From the NCBI RefSeq assembly GCF_022271435.1, contig NZ_JAFIQY010000053.1:1-57667 (forward strand): 57,667 nt of DNA. Reading direction: 5' to 3'. The DNA is from Streptomyces monomycini (GTDB lineage: Bacteria > Actinomycetota > Actinomycetes > Streptomycetales > Streptomycetaceae). Below, one piece after another: positions 41,674 to 49,791 of this stretch. Below the pieces are notes generated by a model. The model worked only from the letters and a program-made list of their open reading frames with translations, searched no databases and had not been told where the DNA came from. The position numbers and the translations under genes are program-made. Every line of letters starts with the position of its first letter. The stretch's first letter is position 1.

Positions 41674-42465
41674 ATGACCACCACACAGCCGATCCGTACC
41701 CCGGATCTCCGCCCGACCGAAGCACCGCGCTTCGACCACCTGCTGCACTGCGTGCCGGACGTGGCCGCCGCCGTACGGGACTACACGGCCGCCGGGCTGC
41801 CCGCGCACACCAACCCGGTGCACGAGGGCTTCCAGAACGGCGCGTGGCGGCTGGACGACCGGTACGTCGAAATCCTCACCGTCGTCGACCCGGCGACGTA
41901 CGCGCTCTCCGCCTTCGGCCGGGCGACGGCCCAGTGGCAGCCCCGTATCGACGCGCTCCTGGCGGCCGGCGGCGGCCCGCTGAACTTCGCGGTGCACGTC
42001 GTGGACTCCGCCGCCACGGCCGAGCGGCTGCGCCGCGCGGGCCACGGCCTTGACGTGCACGACTTCTCCTTCCTGGAGGGCCGGGTCACCTTCCAGGAGG
42101 TGATGCTCACGGGCTCCGGCGTGCCGCCCTGGGCCCCGTTCTTCATCACCGTCCACACCGACCCCGCGCTCCGCCGCGAGCACGAGGCCTCCGGCCGTGT
42201 CGACCGGGGCGCCTTCGACCTCGCCGGGTTCGTGGTCGAGACGCCCGACCCGCACGGCGCCGCCACCTGGCTCAGCGCGCTCACCGGCGTCCCGGTGGAC
42301 GCGAGCGGCACCGTCGTACCGCTCGAAGGCGGCCGGGTGCACTTCGCCGCCGGGCCCGCCGACCGCATCACCACCCTGCTGCTGGCCGGGGACCGGCCGC
42401 CGCACACCGAGATCGCCGGACTGCGGGTGCGCGGGGCCCGGAACGGTGCCCCGGGTTCCCCGTGA
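41674..42465 (+). CDS. VOC / Glyoxalase_3-like protein
   Basis: 263 residues from the ATG at 41674, preceded by GGGGAGG. FDHLLHCVPDVAAAVRDYTAAGL at the start, then VEILTVVDP and GPLNFAVHVVDSA, fit the glyoxalase-like (Glyoxalase_3) branch of the vicinal-oxygen-chelate fold. A second half repeats the fold (GAFDLAGFVVETPDPHGAATWLSALTGV). Enzymatic role unknown. A weak iron-box-like sequence overlaps its promoter. Confidence 0.75.
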   Translation: MTTTQPIRTPDLRPTEAPRFDHLLHCVPDVAAAVRDYTAAGLPAHTNPVHEGFQNGAWRLDDRYVEILTVVDPATYALSAFGRATAQWQPRIDALLAAGGGPLNFAVHVVDSAATAERLRRAGHGLDVHDFSFLEGRVTFQEVMLTGSGVPPWAPFFITVHTDPALRREHEASGRVDRGAFDLAGFVVETPDPHGAATWLSALTGVPVDASGTVVPLEGGRVHFAAGPADRITTLLLAGDRPPHTEIAGLRVRGARNGAPGSP

Positions 42466-42560
42466 CCCCGGAATCCGGCGGCGATCGGGGCACCGGAGGA
42501 GCGGGCCACGTGAGAAGGTGGGGGCTCGGCTCCATTCCTGCTCACCCTTGTCGAGGCAGT

Positions 42561-42824
42561 ATGCGTGTCACCATCGCCGGCGTCTTCTTCTACCTTCAGG
42601 CGAACGAGGTGGAACAGAAGATGAGCGGGGTCGAACCGGAGCCTGTCACCGGCGACTCCGTGCTCGTCGGCTCCGTCGCCTACCCCGTCAAACAGGTCGG
42701 CCGCATCGTCACCGGCCAGGACCCGCGGGACTTCAGCGCCGGGGAGATGGTACGGGCGCTGCGCCGGCTCGGCTTCACCTGCAAGCCGCGGCCCGCGTCA
42801 CCGGAGCCGACCGCTCTCCTGTGA
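42561..42824 (+). CDS. Small conserved actinobacterial protein
   Basis: 87 residues; GAGG precedes the ATG. MRVTIAGVFFYLQANEVEQ, then VTGDSVLVGSVAYPVKQVGRIVTGQDPRDFSAGEMVRALRRLGFTC: a compact sequence widely conserved in Streptomyces in my recollection, with no assigned domain function. Its frame extends upstream to 42462, but the conserved start is at 42561. Confidence 0.75.
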   Translation: MRVTIAGVFFYLQANEVEQKMSGVEPEPVTGDSVLVGSVAYPVKQVGRIVTGQDPRDFSAGEMVRALRRLGFTCKPRPASPEPTALL

Positions 42825-42845
42825 CGCGCGGGCCGGCCGGCCCGC

Positions 42846-44450
42846 TCAGGTCAGCGCCGCCCCCAGCCCCACGAAGCCGCAGATCAGAACGGCGAGGAGG
42901 GCGAGCAGGGGCCAGACGAAGCGCAGGTACTTGTCGTAGCCGACCTTGGCCAGCGAGACACCGCCCATGATGACGGCGGTGGTCGGTACCCACAGGTTCA
43001 TCCACCCGCTGGCCGCCTGCCAGGCCGTGACGACCACCGCGCGTGAGACGTGCGCGAAGTCGGCCAGCGGGGCCAGGATCGGCATGGCGAGGGTGGCGTG
43101 GCCCGACGTGGACGGGATGAGGAAGGCCAGCGGCAGGTTGACGACGTAGACCATGATGCCGAACAGGGCCGACGGGGTGCCGGAGACCGCGCCCTCGACG
43201 GCATGCAGAACGGTGTCCGTGATGCGCGAGTTGTTCATGATGGTCGTCACCCCCCGGGCGAGCACGATCACCAGGGCCGGTGAGATGAACTCGGCGACCC
43301 CCTGCACGAACGTCGAGCTGAGCTTCTGTTCGCCCATCCGCGCGAGGACCCCGACGAGGATCGAGGCCGCGACGAACAGGGCGGCCAGCTGGGGGAAGGA
43401 CCAGCCCAGTTCGAAGGCGTACGGCGCGGCGTCGGCGTCCCCGGTGAGCGCGCCGGCCCACGGGATCACCGAGAAGATCATGAAGGCGAACACCAGCGCG
43501 ACGGTGACCAGCACGGTCTTGTGCAGCCCGGTCAGCGGCGGCGGTTCCGCCGCGTCGTCGGCGGCCCGCGCGCGGTCCCGGTCGCCGGGCAGGAAGCCGA
43601 CGAGGGAGCGGTCCGGGTCGGCCCGCACGCGCCGCGCGTAGCGCACCACGTAGCCGATGGTGACGGCGGTCAGCACCAGCCACATCACCACCCGCAGCGC
43701 GATGCCGTCGCCGAGCGAGATGTCCGCTGCGGAGGAGGCGACGCCGGTGGCGAAGGGGTTGACGGTGGAGCACAGGACGCCGATGCCCGCTCCGAGGATG
43801 ATCGTCGCGGTGGCCACCATCCGGTCGTACCCGAGTGCCAGCATCAGCGGTACGACCAGACCGTAGAAGCCGAGCGTCTCCTCGGCGAACCCCTCGACCG
43901 TGCCGAGCAGCGAGAAGACCGCCATCACGCCCGCGATCAGCAGGGCGCCGCGGTGGCGGAGGCGGTGGGCCAGCCGACCGATGCCGCGGTCGAGGGCCCC
44001 GGTGGAGAAGACGACCGTGATGAACGCGCCGATGGCCAGCACGAACAGGAACACACCCGCGCTGCCGTAGAGTTCGCCGGCCAGCGTCGGGCCGACCTGC
44101 CCGGTCTTGGCGTCCTGCACTCCGTAGAGGCCGTTGACCGGGGACAGGAAGAGGTCGTTGAGGCGGTCGGTGAAGGACTGGCCGGAGGGGGTGCGGTGGT
44201 AGGTGCCCTGCTGTGGGGTGCCGTCGCCGTCGCGGTCGTAGGTGCCGGAGGGGATGAAGAAGGCCAGGAGCCAGACCGCGAGGGTCACGACGACCAGGAC
44301 GGTCAGGGCGCTGGGGAAGGTGAACCCGCGCCGGGGGCGCCGCGGCCCGTTGCCGGGGCCGGCGTCGGCCGTCGCGGTGGACCGGGGCTGTCCGGCGGTC
44401 GGGGCTTCTTCGGCGGGCCGGGGGTTCTCGTCGGGCATCGGGACACTCAC
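42846..44450 (-). CDS. YfcC family transporter (C4-dicarboxylate/amino-acid carrier-like)
   Basis: 534 residues from GTG at 44450, which overlaps the peptidase stop (GTGA); an ATG at 44438 is an alternative. A Pro/Ala-rich cytoplasmic N-terminus precedes about 12-13 helices. FPSALTVLVVVTLAVWLLAFFIPSGTYDRD, FAEETLGFYGLVVPLMLALGYD, STVNPFATGVASSAA and FLIPSTSGHATLAMPILAPLAD are the YfcC/ArcD-type hallmarks. Members carry dicarboxylates, basic amino acids or peptides. Coupling to an M20 peptidase gene suggests uptake of a peptide or acyl-amino acid that the peptidase then cleaves. Confidence 0.85.
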   Translation of the reverse strand: MSVPMPDENPRPAEEAPTAGQPRSTATADAGPGNGPRRPRRGFTFPSALTVLVVVTLAVWLLAFFIPSGTYDRDGDGTPQQGTYHRTPSGQSFTDRLNDLFLSPVNGLYGVQDAKTGQVGPTLAGELYGSAGVFLFVLAIGAFITVVFSTGALDRGIGRLAHRLRHRGALLIAGVMAVFSLLGTVEGFAEETLGFYGLVVPLMLALGYDRMVATATIILGAGIGVLCSTVNPFATGVASSAADISLGDGIALRVVMWLVLTAVTIGYVVRYARRVRADPDRSLVGFLPGDRDRARAADDAAEPPPLTGLHKTVLVTVALVFAFMIFSVIPWAGALTGDADAAPYAFELGWSFPQLAALFVAASILVGVLARMGEQKLSSTFVQGVAEFISPALVIVLARGVTTIMNNSRITDTVLHAVEGAVSGTPSALFGIMVYVVNLPLAFLIPSTSGHATLAMPILAPLADFAHVSRAVVVTAWQAASGWMNLWVPTTAVIMGGVSLAKVGYDKYLRFVWPLLALLAVLICGFVGLGAALT

Positions 44451-45973
44451 GCGGCGGCCCCGGTACGGAAGGCGGCGGCGTACTCGCGCAGGAAGACGGC
44501 CTCCGCCAGGACGGCGGCGCGCAGCTCCGAGAGCAGCACCCGTTCGTCGGGCGCGTGCAGGTTGCACTGTTTGTCCTCGGCGCCGAAGATCAGCACCTCG
44601 GCTTCCGGTACGGCGCGCGCGAGGCCGTTGACGAGCGGGATGGAGCCGCCGCCCGCGGTGTGCACGGGCTCGGCGCCCCACGCGCGGCGCATCGCGGCCT
44701 CGGCGGCGCGGTAGGCGGGTCCACCGGTACGGGCCTCGAAGCCGGCGCCCGCGTCGCCGGGTGTCACGGTCAGCGGAACGCCGAACGGACGCAGCCGCTC
44801 CAGATGCCGTACGAGCGCGTCGAGCGCTTCCTTCGGGTCCTGGCGCGGGTGGCAGCGCAGGTTGAGCTTGGCGCGGGCGTACGGCACGACGGCCGAGGCG
44901 GCCTGGTCCACCGAGGGGGCGTCCAGGCCCATGACGGTGACGGCCGGGCCGCTCCACAGGCGCTCGCCGAGGCTGCCGGAGCCGAGGAGCGGCAGTTCTT
45001 CCCGTACGCCGGCCAGTTCGCGGAACTCCGTCTCGGTGAGGGCGGTACCGGTCCACGGTTCGCGGCGCAGCCCTTCCACGGCGACGTCACCGTGCACGTC
45101 GTGCAGGGTGGCCAGGGCGTTGAGCAGGACGAGCAGCGCGTCCGGGGCGGCGCCGCCGTATTCGCCGCTGTGCACGGCCTCGTCGAGGGTGCGCACCTCC
45201 ACGGTCAGTTCGGCGGCGCCGCGCAGGCCGGTGACGAGGGTGGGCGTACCGGCGCGAAGGTTGCCCGCGTCGGCGATGACCATCGCGTCGCAGGCGAAGC
45301 GTTCGGGGTCGGTGGGCGGGTAGTCGTCGAAGGGGCTGCCGTACTCCTCCTGCCCCTCGAAGACGATCTTGATGCCGACCGGGGGCCGACCGCCGTGGGC
45401 GCGCAGCGCGCCGAGGTGGACCAGGAGGTTGGCCTTGCAGTCGGCGATGCCGCGGGCCCGGATGGCAGGGCCGCCGTGCGGGTCGTCGAAGTCGGTGGGC
45501 TCGAAGGGCGGCGACGTCCACAGGCGGAGGTCGCCCGCGGGCTGGACGTCGTAGTGGCCGTACAGGAGGACGGTGGGGGCATCCGGGGACGGCGGCGGGA
45601 CGGTGCCCGTGATGACCGGCGCGGTGCCCGGGAGGTCGAGCTGTCCGAGGTCGGTGACGCCGGCGGCGCGCAGCAGGGCGAGGAGTTCGTCGCGTGCCGC
45701 GAGGACCGGCTCGGGCGGGTGGCCGGGGAAGGCGACCGAGGGGATCGCCGCGAGCCGCTTGAGGTCGTCGCGGATGCCGGGCATCAGGCGGTCGACGGCG
45801 GTTTCCAGGTCGTCGGCGGCCGGGGGCTCCGAACGCGCGCCCGGGGGGTCGGACCGTGCGTCCGGGGACGCGGACCGCGTGTCCGGGGGTACGCCTCCGG
45901 GCGCGGGGGCGGCTCTGCGCGAGGGCTCGGTGTCCGGCTGCCGGGCGTGTGGGTGCTGAGCGTTCGGGTCCAC
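44447..45973 (-). CDS. M20 family dipeptidase
   Basis: 508 residues from GTG at 45973 (GAGAGGGG upstream). The first ~50 residues are a low-complexity Pro/Asp/Arg/Ser extension. Metal and catalytic motifs: LLYGHYDVQP, GIADCKANLLVHLGAL (usual D-x-K-G region), FEGQEEYGSP, VIADAGN, dimerisation domain with VHSGEYGG, and final FGAEDKQCNLHAPDE. M20 dipeptidases cleave dipeptides or acyl-amino acids in the cytoplasm. Translationally coupled to the YfcC transporter. Confidence 0.88.
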   Translation of the reverse strand: MDPNAQHPHARQPDTEPSRRAAPAPGGVPPDTRSASPDARSDPPGARSEPPAADDLETAVDRLMPGIRDDLKRLAAIPSVAFPGHPPEPVLAARDELLALLRAAGVTDLGQLDLPGTAPVITGTVPPPSPDAPTVLLYGHYDVQPAGDLRLWTSPPFEPTDFDDPHGGPAIRARGIADCKANLLVHLGALRAHGGRPPVGIKIVFEGQEEYGSPFDDYPPTDPERFACDAMVIADAGNLRAGTPTLVTGLRGAAELTVEVRTLDEAVHSGEYGGAAPDALLVLLNALATLHDVHGDVAVEGLRREPWTGTALTETEFRELAGVREELPLLGSGSLGERLWSGPAVTVMGLDAPSVDQAASAVVPYARAKLNLRCHPRQDPKEALDALVRHLERLRPFGVPLTVTPGDAGAGFEARTGGPAYRAAEAAMRRAWGAEPVHTAGGGSIPLVNGLARAVPEAEVLIFGAEDKQCNLHAPDERVLLSELRAAVLAEAVFLREYAAAFRTGAAA

Positions 45974-46075
45974 CGCGGAACCCCTCTCCGTGGCGTCGGG
46001 CGCGCACTTGACTGACGGTCAGGACGAATGCAGCGTATCGGGCAAAACGCCAGCACTCTCGGCACCCGCCACCCC

Positions 46076-47155
46076 TCAGGCCGGCGGCCCGCCGAGCGTC
46101 AGCGCGGCCCGCATCGCCGCGTTCCGCAGGCCCGTCAGCCGCCGCGCGTGCGCCATCCGGTTCATCAGGCGCGCCGTGCGCGCCAGCCGCTGGGTCGCGG
46201 AACGCCGTTCATGATCATACGTACGGAGGGCCGTCGTCACGTCGGACGACACCCGCAGGGCCCGGGCCAACTCCACGGCGTCGAGCAGCGCTTCACAGGC
46301 CCCGCGCCCCAGGTCGGGCGTCATGGCGTGGGCGGCGTCCCCGATGAGCGCGGTGCGGCCCCGGACGTACGAAGGCAGCGGCGGATCGAGGTGGTACAGA
46401 TCCAGCCGCAGCACCCCGGGCTCGTCCAGCCGCTCCAGTACGTGCCGTACACCGGCGTGCCAGTGCCCGAAGCGGGAGCGCAGCACGGCGGCCTCGCGGC
46501 CCGGCTCGCGCTGCCCTTCCGGCGCCACCGCGCAGGCGAACCAGTTGGTGCGCCCGCCCGTGGCGGGCGTGACGCCGAACCGCAGCCCCTCGCCCCAGGT
46601 CTCGGTGACGGCGCCGGTGTCGCCGTCGACCGTGCCGCGCCAGGACGACGCGCCGACGTAGCGGGCGCGGTACCGCGGCCCGAACAGGGCCGTGCGTGCG
46701 CCGCTGTTGAGGCCGTCTGCCGCGATCACCACGTCGTACGCGCCGTCCAGTGCCCGGATGTCGTCGACCGGGCGGCCGAAGGCGACCGATCCCTCGCCGC
46801 CGGCCGCCTCGTACAGGAGGGCCAGCAGTTCGGGGCGGGAGATCAGGCGGACGACATCGCCGGTGCGCCGTTGGAGGGCGGCGACGTCGAGGGTGGCGAT
46901 GCGCCCGCCGTCGGGGCGCAGGAAGGCGCCGGCGGTCTGCGGCCGGCTCCGGTCCCGCACTTGTTCGCCGAGGCCGAGGGTGTCCAGGGCGGCGAGCGCG
47001 CCGGGCCACAGCCCGAGGGCGGTGCCGGCTGCGGGAAGGCGGCGGGCGCGTTCGAAGACGTCGACCGACCAGCCGCCTTCGCGCAGGTGGAGGGCGGTGG
47101 CGAGACCGCCGATGCCGCCGCCGACGACAGCTGCCGTGCGTGGTGTCAGCTTCAT
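46076..47155 (-). CDS. FAD-dependent monooxygenase (UbiH/HpxO-like)
   Basis: 359 residues. GGGIGGLATALHLREGGWSVDVFERA is the Rossmann FAD motif, LISRPELLALL the DG/active-site region, YDVVIAADGLNSGAR the NAD(P)H/FAD motif and RTALIGDAAHAMTPDLGRGACEALLDAVEL the GD motif of aromatic hydroxylases. FAD-dependent urate hydroxylase (HpxO) belongs to this group, and the purine neighbourhood makes that possible, but the divergent TetR gene suggests a xenobiotic or antibiotic substrate instead. Its ATG lies 11 bases from a large operator shared with that TetR gene. Confidence 0.85.
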   Translation of the reverse strand: MKLTPRTAAVVGGGIGGLATALHLREGGWSVDVFERARRLPAAGTALGLWPGALAALDTLGLGEQVRDRSRPQTAGAFLRPDGGRIATLDVAALQRRTGDVVRLISRPELLALLYEAAGGEGSVAFGRPVDDIRALDGAYDVVIAADGLNSGARTALFGPRYRARYVGASSWRGTVDGDTGAVTETWGEGLRFGVTPATGGRTNWFACAVAPEGQREPGREAAVLRSRFGHWHAGVRHVLERLDEPGVLRLDLYHLDPPLPSYVRGRTALIGDAAHAMTPDLGRGACEALLDAVELARALRVSSDVTTALRTYDHERRSATQRLARTARLMNRMAHARRLTGLRNAAMRAALTLGGPPA

Positions 47156-47165
47156 GCCCGACCAC

Positions 47166-47207
47166 GTTACTATGTTTATAGTGAATCGACACTACAAACA
47201 TAGTAAC
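47166..47207. promoter_or_regulatory. TetR operator between FAD monooxygenase and tetR
   Basis: Arms GTTACTATGTTTATAGTG (47166-47183) and CACTACAAACATAGTAAC (47190-47207) are inverted repeats matching at 17 of 18 positions with a 6-base centre. The site is AT-rich in a GC-rich genome and lies 11 bases from one start and 15 from the other. Confidence 0.9.
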
Positions 47208-47222
47208 GAGAGGTGCGTCAGG

Positions 47223-47804
47223 GTGGCACGACGGCGGGAGCAGGTCCTGGACGCGGCGATCGCGGTACTGGGCACCGAGGGGCCCCGGCGGCTCACCTAC
47301 CAGGCGGTGGACGCCGCCGCGGAGGTACCGTCGGGCACCACCTCCAACTACTTCCGCAACCGCGGCGCCCTGATCGACGGCATCGTCGCCCACCTGGAGG
47401 CGCTGGAGCGGCGCGACTGGGAGGAGTTCGCCCGGCAGAGCGACCCGGCCGGCGTGCCCGAACTCGCGGACGCCGTGACCCGGTTCCTCCTGTACGCGAC
47501 CGGCCCCGAGCGCGCCAGGACCGCCGCCCGTTACGCCCTCTACCTGGAAGCCTCCGCCCGGCCCGAGCTGCGGCCCGCCCTCACCCGAGGGCGCGAGGCC
47601 GTCGTCGGCTGGGGCACGGAGTGGATGCGACGCTTCGGGTCGTCGGCGCCGCAGCGGCACTGCGAAATCCTCTTCGACTACCTCGACGGCATCGCCTTCC
47701 ACCAACTCTCTTTCCCCGCCGATGTCTTCGACCCGGGCCCGGGCATCAGAGAACTGCTCACCCGGCTGCTCGGCACACCCCCGGAGCCCGCCGCGACGGC
47801 CTGA
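47223..47804 (+). CDS. TetR family regulator
   Basis: 193 residues from GTG at 47223. N-terminal TetR helix-turn-helix (REQVLDAAIAVLGTEGPRRLTYQAVDAAAEVPSGTTSNYFRNRGALIDGI) and a helical ligand-binding domain. The start is preceded by GAGAGG. Divergent from the FAD monooxygenase gene across a 42-bp operator, the usual layout of a repressor controlling a detoxifying enzyme and itself. Ligand unknown, plausibly the monooxygenase substrate. Confidence 0.92.
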   Translation: MARRREQVLDAAIAVLGTEGPRRLTYQAVDAAAEVPSGTTSNYFRNRGALIDGIVAHLEALERRDWEEFARQSDPAGVPELADAVTRFLLYATGPERARTAARYALYLEASARPELRPALTRGREAVVGWGTEWMRRFGSSAPQRHCEILFDYLDGIAFHQLSFPADVFDPGPGIRELLTRLLGTPPEPAATA

Positions 47805-47871
47805 CGCCGATGCGCCACGCCGCGGCCGAATTCGATGGCCGCCGGCCGCGGCCTGTGGTGGAGTGACGCCG

Positions 47872-48714
47872 GTGACCACACAAGACACCGAGTCAGTGCG
47901 AGCCGCCGCCTACCGCGCGGCGTACGACGAGCAGATGCGGGACCGCGGTTTCGCGCCGGACACTCAGGACACCGAGCGGATCGGCCCCGTACTGCGCAGG
48001 ACCCTTCCCGCCCAGGGCGGCCTGATCCTCTACCGCGACCTGGGCGGACTCGACGGGGCGGAGCTGGACGCCTTCATCGCCGCCCAGCGTGACCACTTCG
48101 CCGCCCGCGGACTGCCGGTCGAGTGGAAGTACCACGGCCACGACCTGCCCGCCGACCTGCCGGACCGGCTGACCGCCGCCGGATTCGTACCGGACGAACC
48201 GGAGACGGTCGTCATCGGCGAGGCGGCGGAGATCGCCGGGCCGCCCGGCGGGGCGCCGCTGCCCGAGGGCGTACGGCTGCGCGAGGTCACCGGCCGCGCC
48301 GACTTCGACCGCATCGGGGAACTGGCCGCGACCGTCTGGGCCGACGACCGGAGCTGGCTGGCGCCGGCCATGGAGGAGTGGGTGGCGGGGCGGGACGGCG
48401 ACCCCTGCACGGTGACCGTGGCGGAGTCGCTGGCCGGCGAGGTGGTCTCGGCAGCGTGGATGCGCTTCCACCAGGGCACGTCCTTCACCTCGCTGTGGGG
48501 CGGCTCGACGCTGCCCAACTGGCGCGGCAAGGGCGTCTACCGCGCCCTGGTGGCACACCGGGCGGCGCTCGCGGTGGCCCGCGGCTTCCGGTACGTGCAG
48601 GTCGACGCCATGGAAACCAGCCGTCCCATCCTCAACCGGCTGGGCCTGATCAGCGCCGCCACGACCGTGCCGTACGTCTGGCGGCCGTCCGGCGACGCGG
48701 CGAAAGGTGTCTGA
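47872..48714 (+). CDS. GNAT family N-acetyltransferase
   Basis: 280 residues from GTG at 47872 (GGAG 8 bases upstream), 67 bases after tetR on the same strand. The C-terminal half has the GNAT core: VRLREVTGRADFDRIGELAATVW, VSAAWMRFHQGTSFTSLWGG, NWRGKGVYRALVAHRAALAVARGFRYVQVDAM (acetyl-CoA pyrophosphate loop R-G-K-G variant). The N-terminal half is probably a second, degenerate GNAT-like lobe. Acceptor unknown. May be co-transcribed with tetR. Confidence 0.85.
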   Translation: MTTQDTESVRAAAYRAAYDEQMRDRGFAPDTQDTERIGPVLRRTLPAQGGLILYRDLGGLDGAELDAFIAAQRDHFAARGLPVEWKYHGHDLPADLPDRLTAAGFVPDEPETVVIGEAAEIAGPPGGAPLPEGVRLREVTGRADFDRIGELAATVWADDRSWLAPAMEEWVAGRDGDPCTVTVAESLAGEVVSAAWMRFHQGTSFTSLWGGSTLPNWRGKGVYRALVAHRAALAVARGFRYVQVDAMETSRPILNRLGLISAATTVPYVWRPSGDAAKGV

Positions 48715-48767
48715 TACGCCGACGGTTGGCGCGATCTGACCGGTGACGGCCCTCGCCGGAGTCTGAT

Positions 48768-48780
48768 AGGAAAGCTTCCT
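48768..48780 (+). promoter_or_regulatory. CsnR-box-like operator of the chitosanase gene
   Basis: AGGAAAGCTTCCT, a palindrome with AGGAA/TTCCT arms 65 bases before the chitosanase ATG. It resembles the csnR box I recall upstream of Streptomyces chitosanase genes, bound by the ROK repressor CsnR and relieved by chitosan oligomers. Confidence 0.65.
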
Positions 48781-48844
48781 AACGATTGGGATCCCTCACC
48801 GCACCCCGGCCCTCACCCGGCCCGCTCCCCACTGGAGGACAACC

Positions 48845-49711
48845 ATGCGTGCCCGATCCATAGGCAAGGCGCTCCGCAAGCCCGCCACCGGACTGACCCT
48901 CGGCCTGGTCCTGCTCGCCGTGCCCGCCACCGCCGTCGCCGGTACGGCGGTCGCCGCCACCGGCCAGGCACCGGCCGCGGCCCGCGCCACCGCCAAGGCG
49001 GCGGCCGGCCTGGACGACCCGGCGAAGAAGGAGATCGCCATGCAGCTGGTCTCCAGCGCCGAGAACTCCTCGCTGGACTGGAAGAAGCAGTACGCCTACA
49101 TCGAGGACATCAAGGACGGCCGCGGCTACACCGCCGGCATCATCGGCTTCTGTTCCGGCACCGGCGACATGCTGGACCTGGTCGAGCTGTACACCCAGCG
49201 CAAGCCCGGCAACGTCCTGGCGAAGTACCTGCCCGCGCTGCGCAAGGTCAACGGCAGCGACTCGCACGCGGGCCTGGGCTCCGCCTTCGAGAAGGACTGG
49301 AAGAAGGCCGCCCAGGACAAGGACTTCCAGAAGGCGCAGAACGACGAGCGGGACCGGGTCTACTTCAACCCGGCGGTCAAGCAGGGCAAGGCCGACAAGA
49401 TCGGCGTGCTGGGCCAGTTCGCGTACTACGACGCGCTCGTCATGCACGGTGACGGCAGCGACAAGACCAGCTTCACCAACATCCGCAAGCGGGCCCTGGC
49501 CAAGGCGAAGGCCCCGGCCCAGGGCGGCGACGAGAAGGCGTACCTCAACGCCTTCCTGGACGCCCGGGTGTGGGCGATGAAGCAGGAGGAGGCGCACAGC
49601 GACACCAGCCGCGTGGACACCGCGCAGCGCGTCTTCCTCAAGAAGGGCAACCTGAACCTGAACCCGCCGCTGGACTGGAAGGTGTACGGGGACTCGTTCC
49701 ACATCGGCTGA
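48845..49711 (+). CDS. csnA: Secreted GH46 chitosanase
   Basis: 288 residues, GGAGG upstream of the ATG. Signal peptide (twin-Arg-free; KPATGLTLGLVLLAVPATAVAG) and mature GH46 domain: QLVSSAENSSLDWKKQYAYIEDIKDGRGYTAGIIGF, GLGSAFEKDWKKAAQD, ARVWAMKQEEAHSDTSRVDTAQRVFLKKGNL. Glu73 and Asp91 are 18 residues apart, as are the catalytic Glu22 and Asp40 of the N174 chitosanase. It endo-hydrolyses chitosan outside the cell. Regulation by a CsnR-like repressor is suggested by the box upstream. Confidence 0.96.
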   Translation: MRARSIGKALRKPATGLTLGLVLLAVPATAVAGTAVAATGQAPAAARATAKAAAGLDDPAKKEIAMQLVSSAENSSLDWKKQYAYIEDIKDGRGYTAGIIGFCSGTGDMLDLVELYTQRKPGNVLAKYLPALRKVNGSDSHAGLGSAFEKDWKKAAQDKDFQKAQNDERDRVYFNPAVKQGKADKIGVLGQFAYYDALVMHGDGSDKTSFTNIRKRALAKAKAPAQGGDEKAYLNAFLDARVWAMKQEEAHSDTSRVDTAQRVFLKKGNLNLNPPLDWKVYGDSFHIG

Positions 49712-49735
49712 GCGAGGCGTCGGCCGAGCAGTTGC

Positions 49736-49778
49736 GCGGCCCGTACCGTACCGGGACATCCGGTGCGGTACGGGCCGC
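49736..49778. terminator. Bidirectional terminator between chitosanase and NCS2 permease
   Basis: GCGGCCCGTACCG (49736-49748) pairs perfectly with CGGTACGGGCCGC (49766-49778), 17-nt loop, between convergent genes. Confidence 0.8.
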
Positions 49779-49791
49779 CGGGCTGTGCGGA

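Noticed and set aside
42846..45056. Longer start for the YfcC transporter at 45056
   Set aside because: The extra N-terminus overlaps the peptidase gene out of frame and is Arg-rich noise; the GTGA-coupled GTG at 44450 fits much better.
46076..47155. Firm assignment as HpxO urate hydroxylase
   Set aside because: The motifs are common to many FAD aromatic hydroxylases, and a urate oxidase is already encoded in the window.
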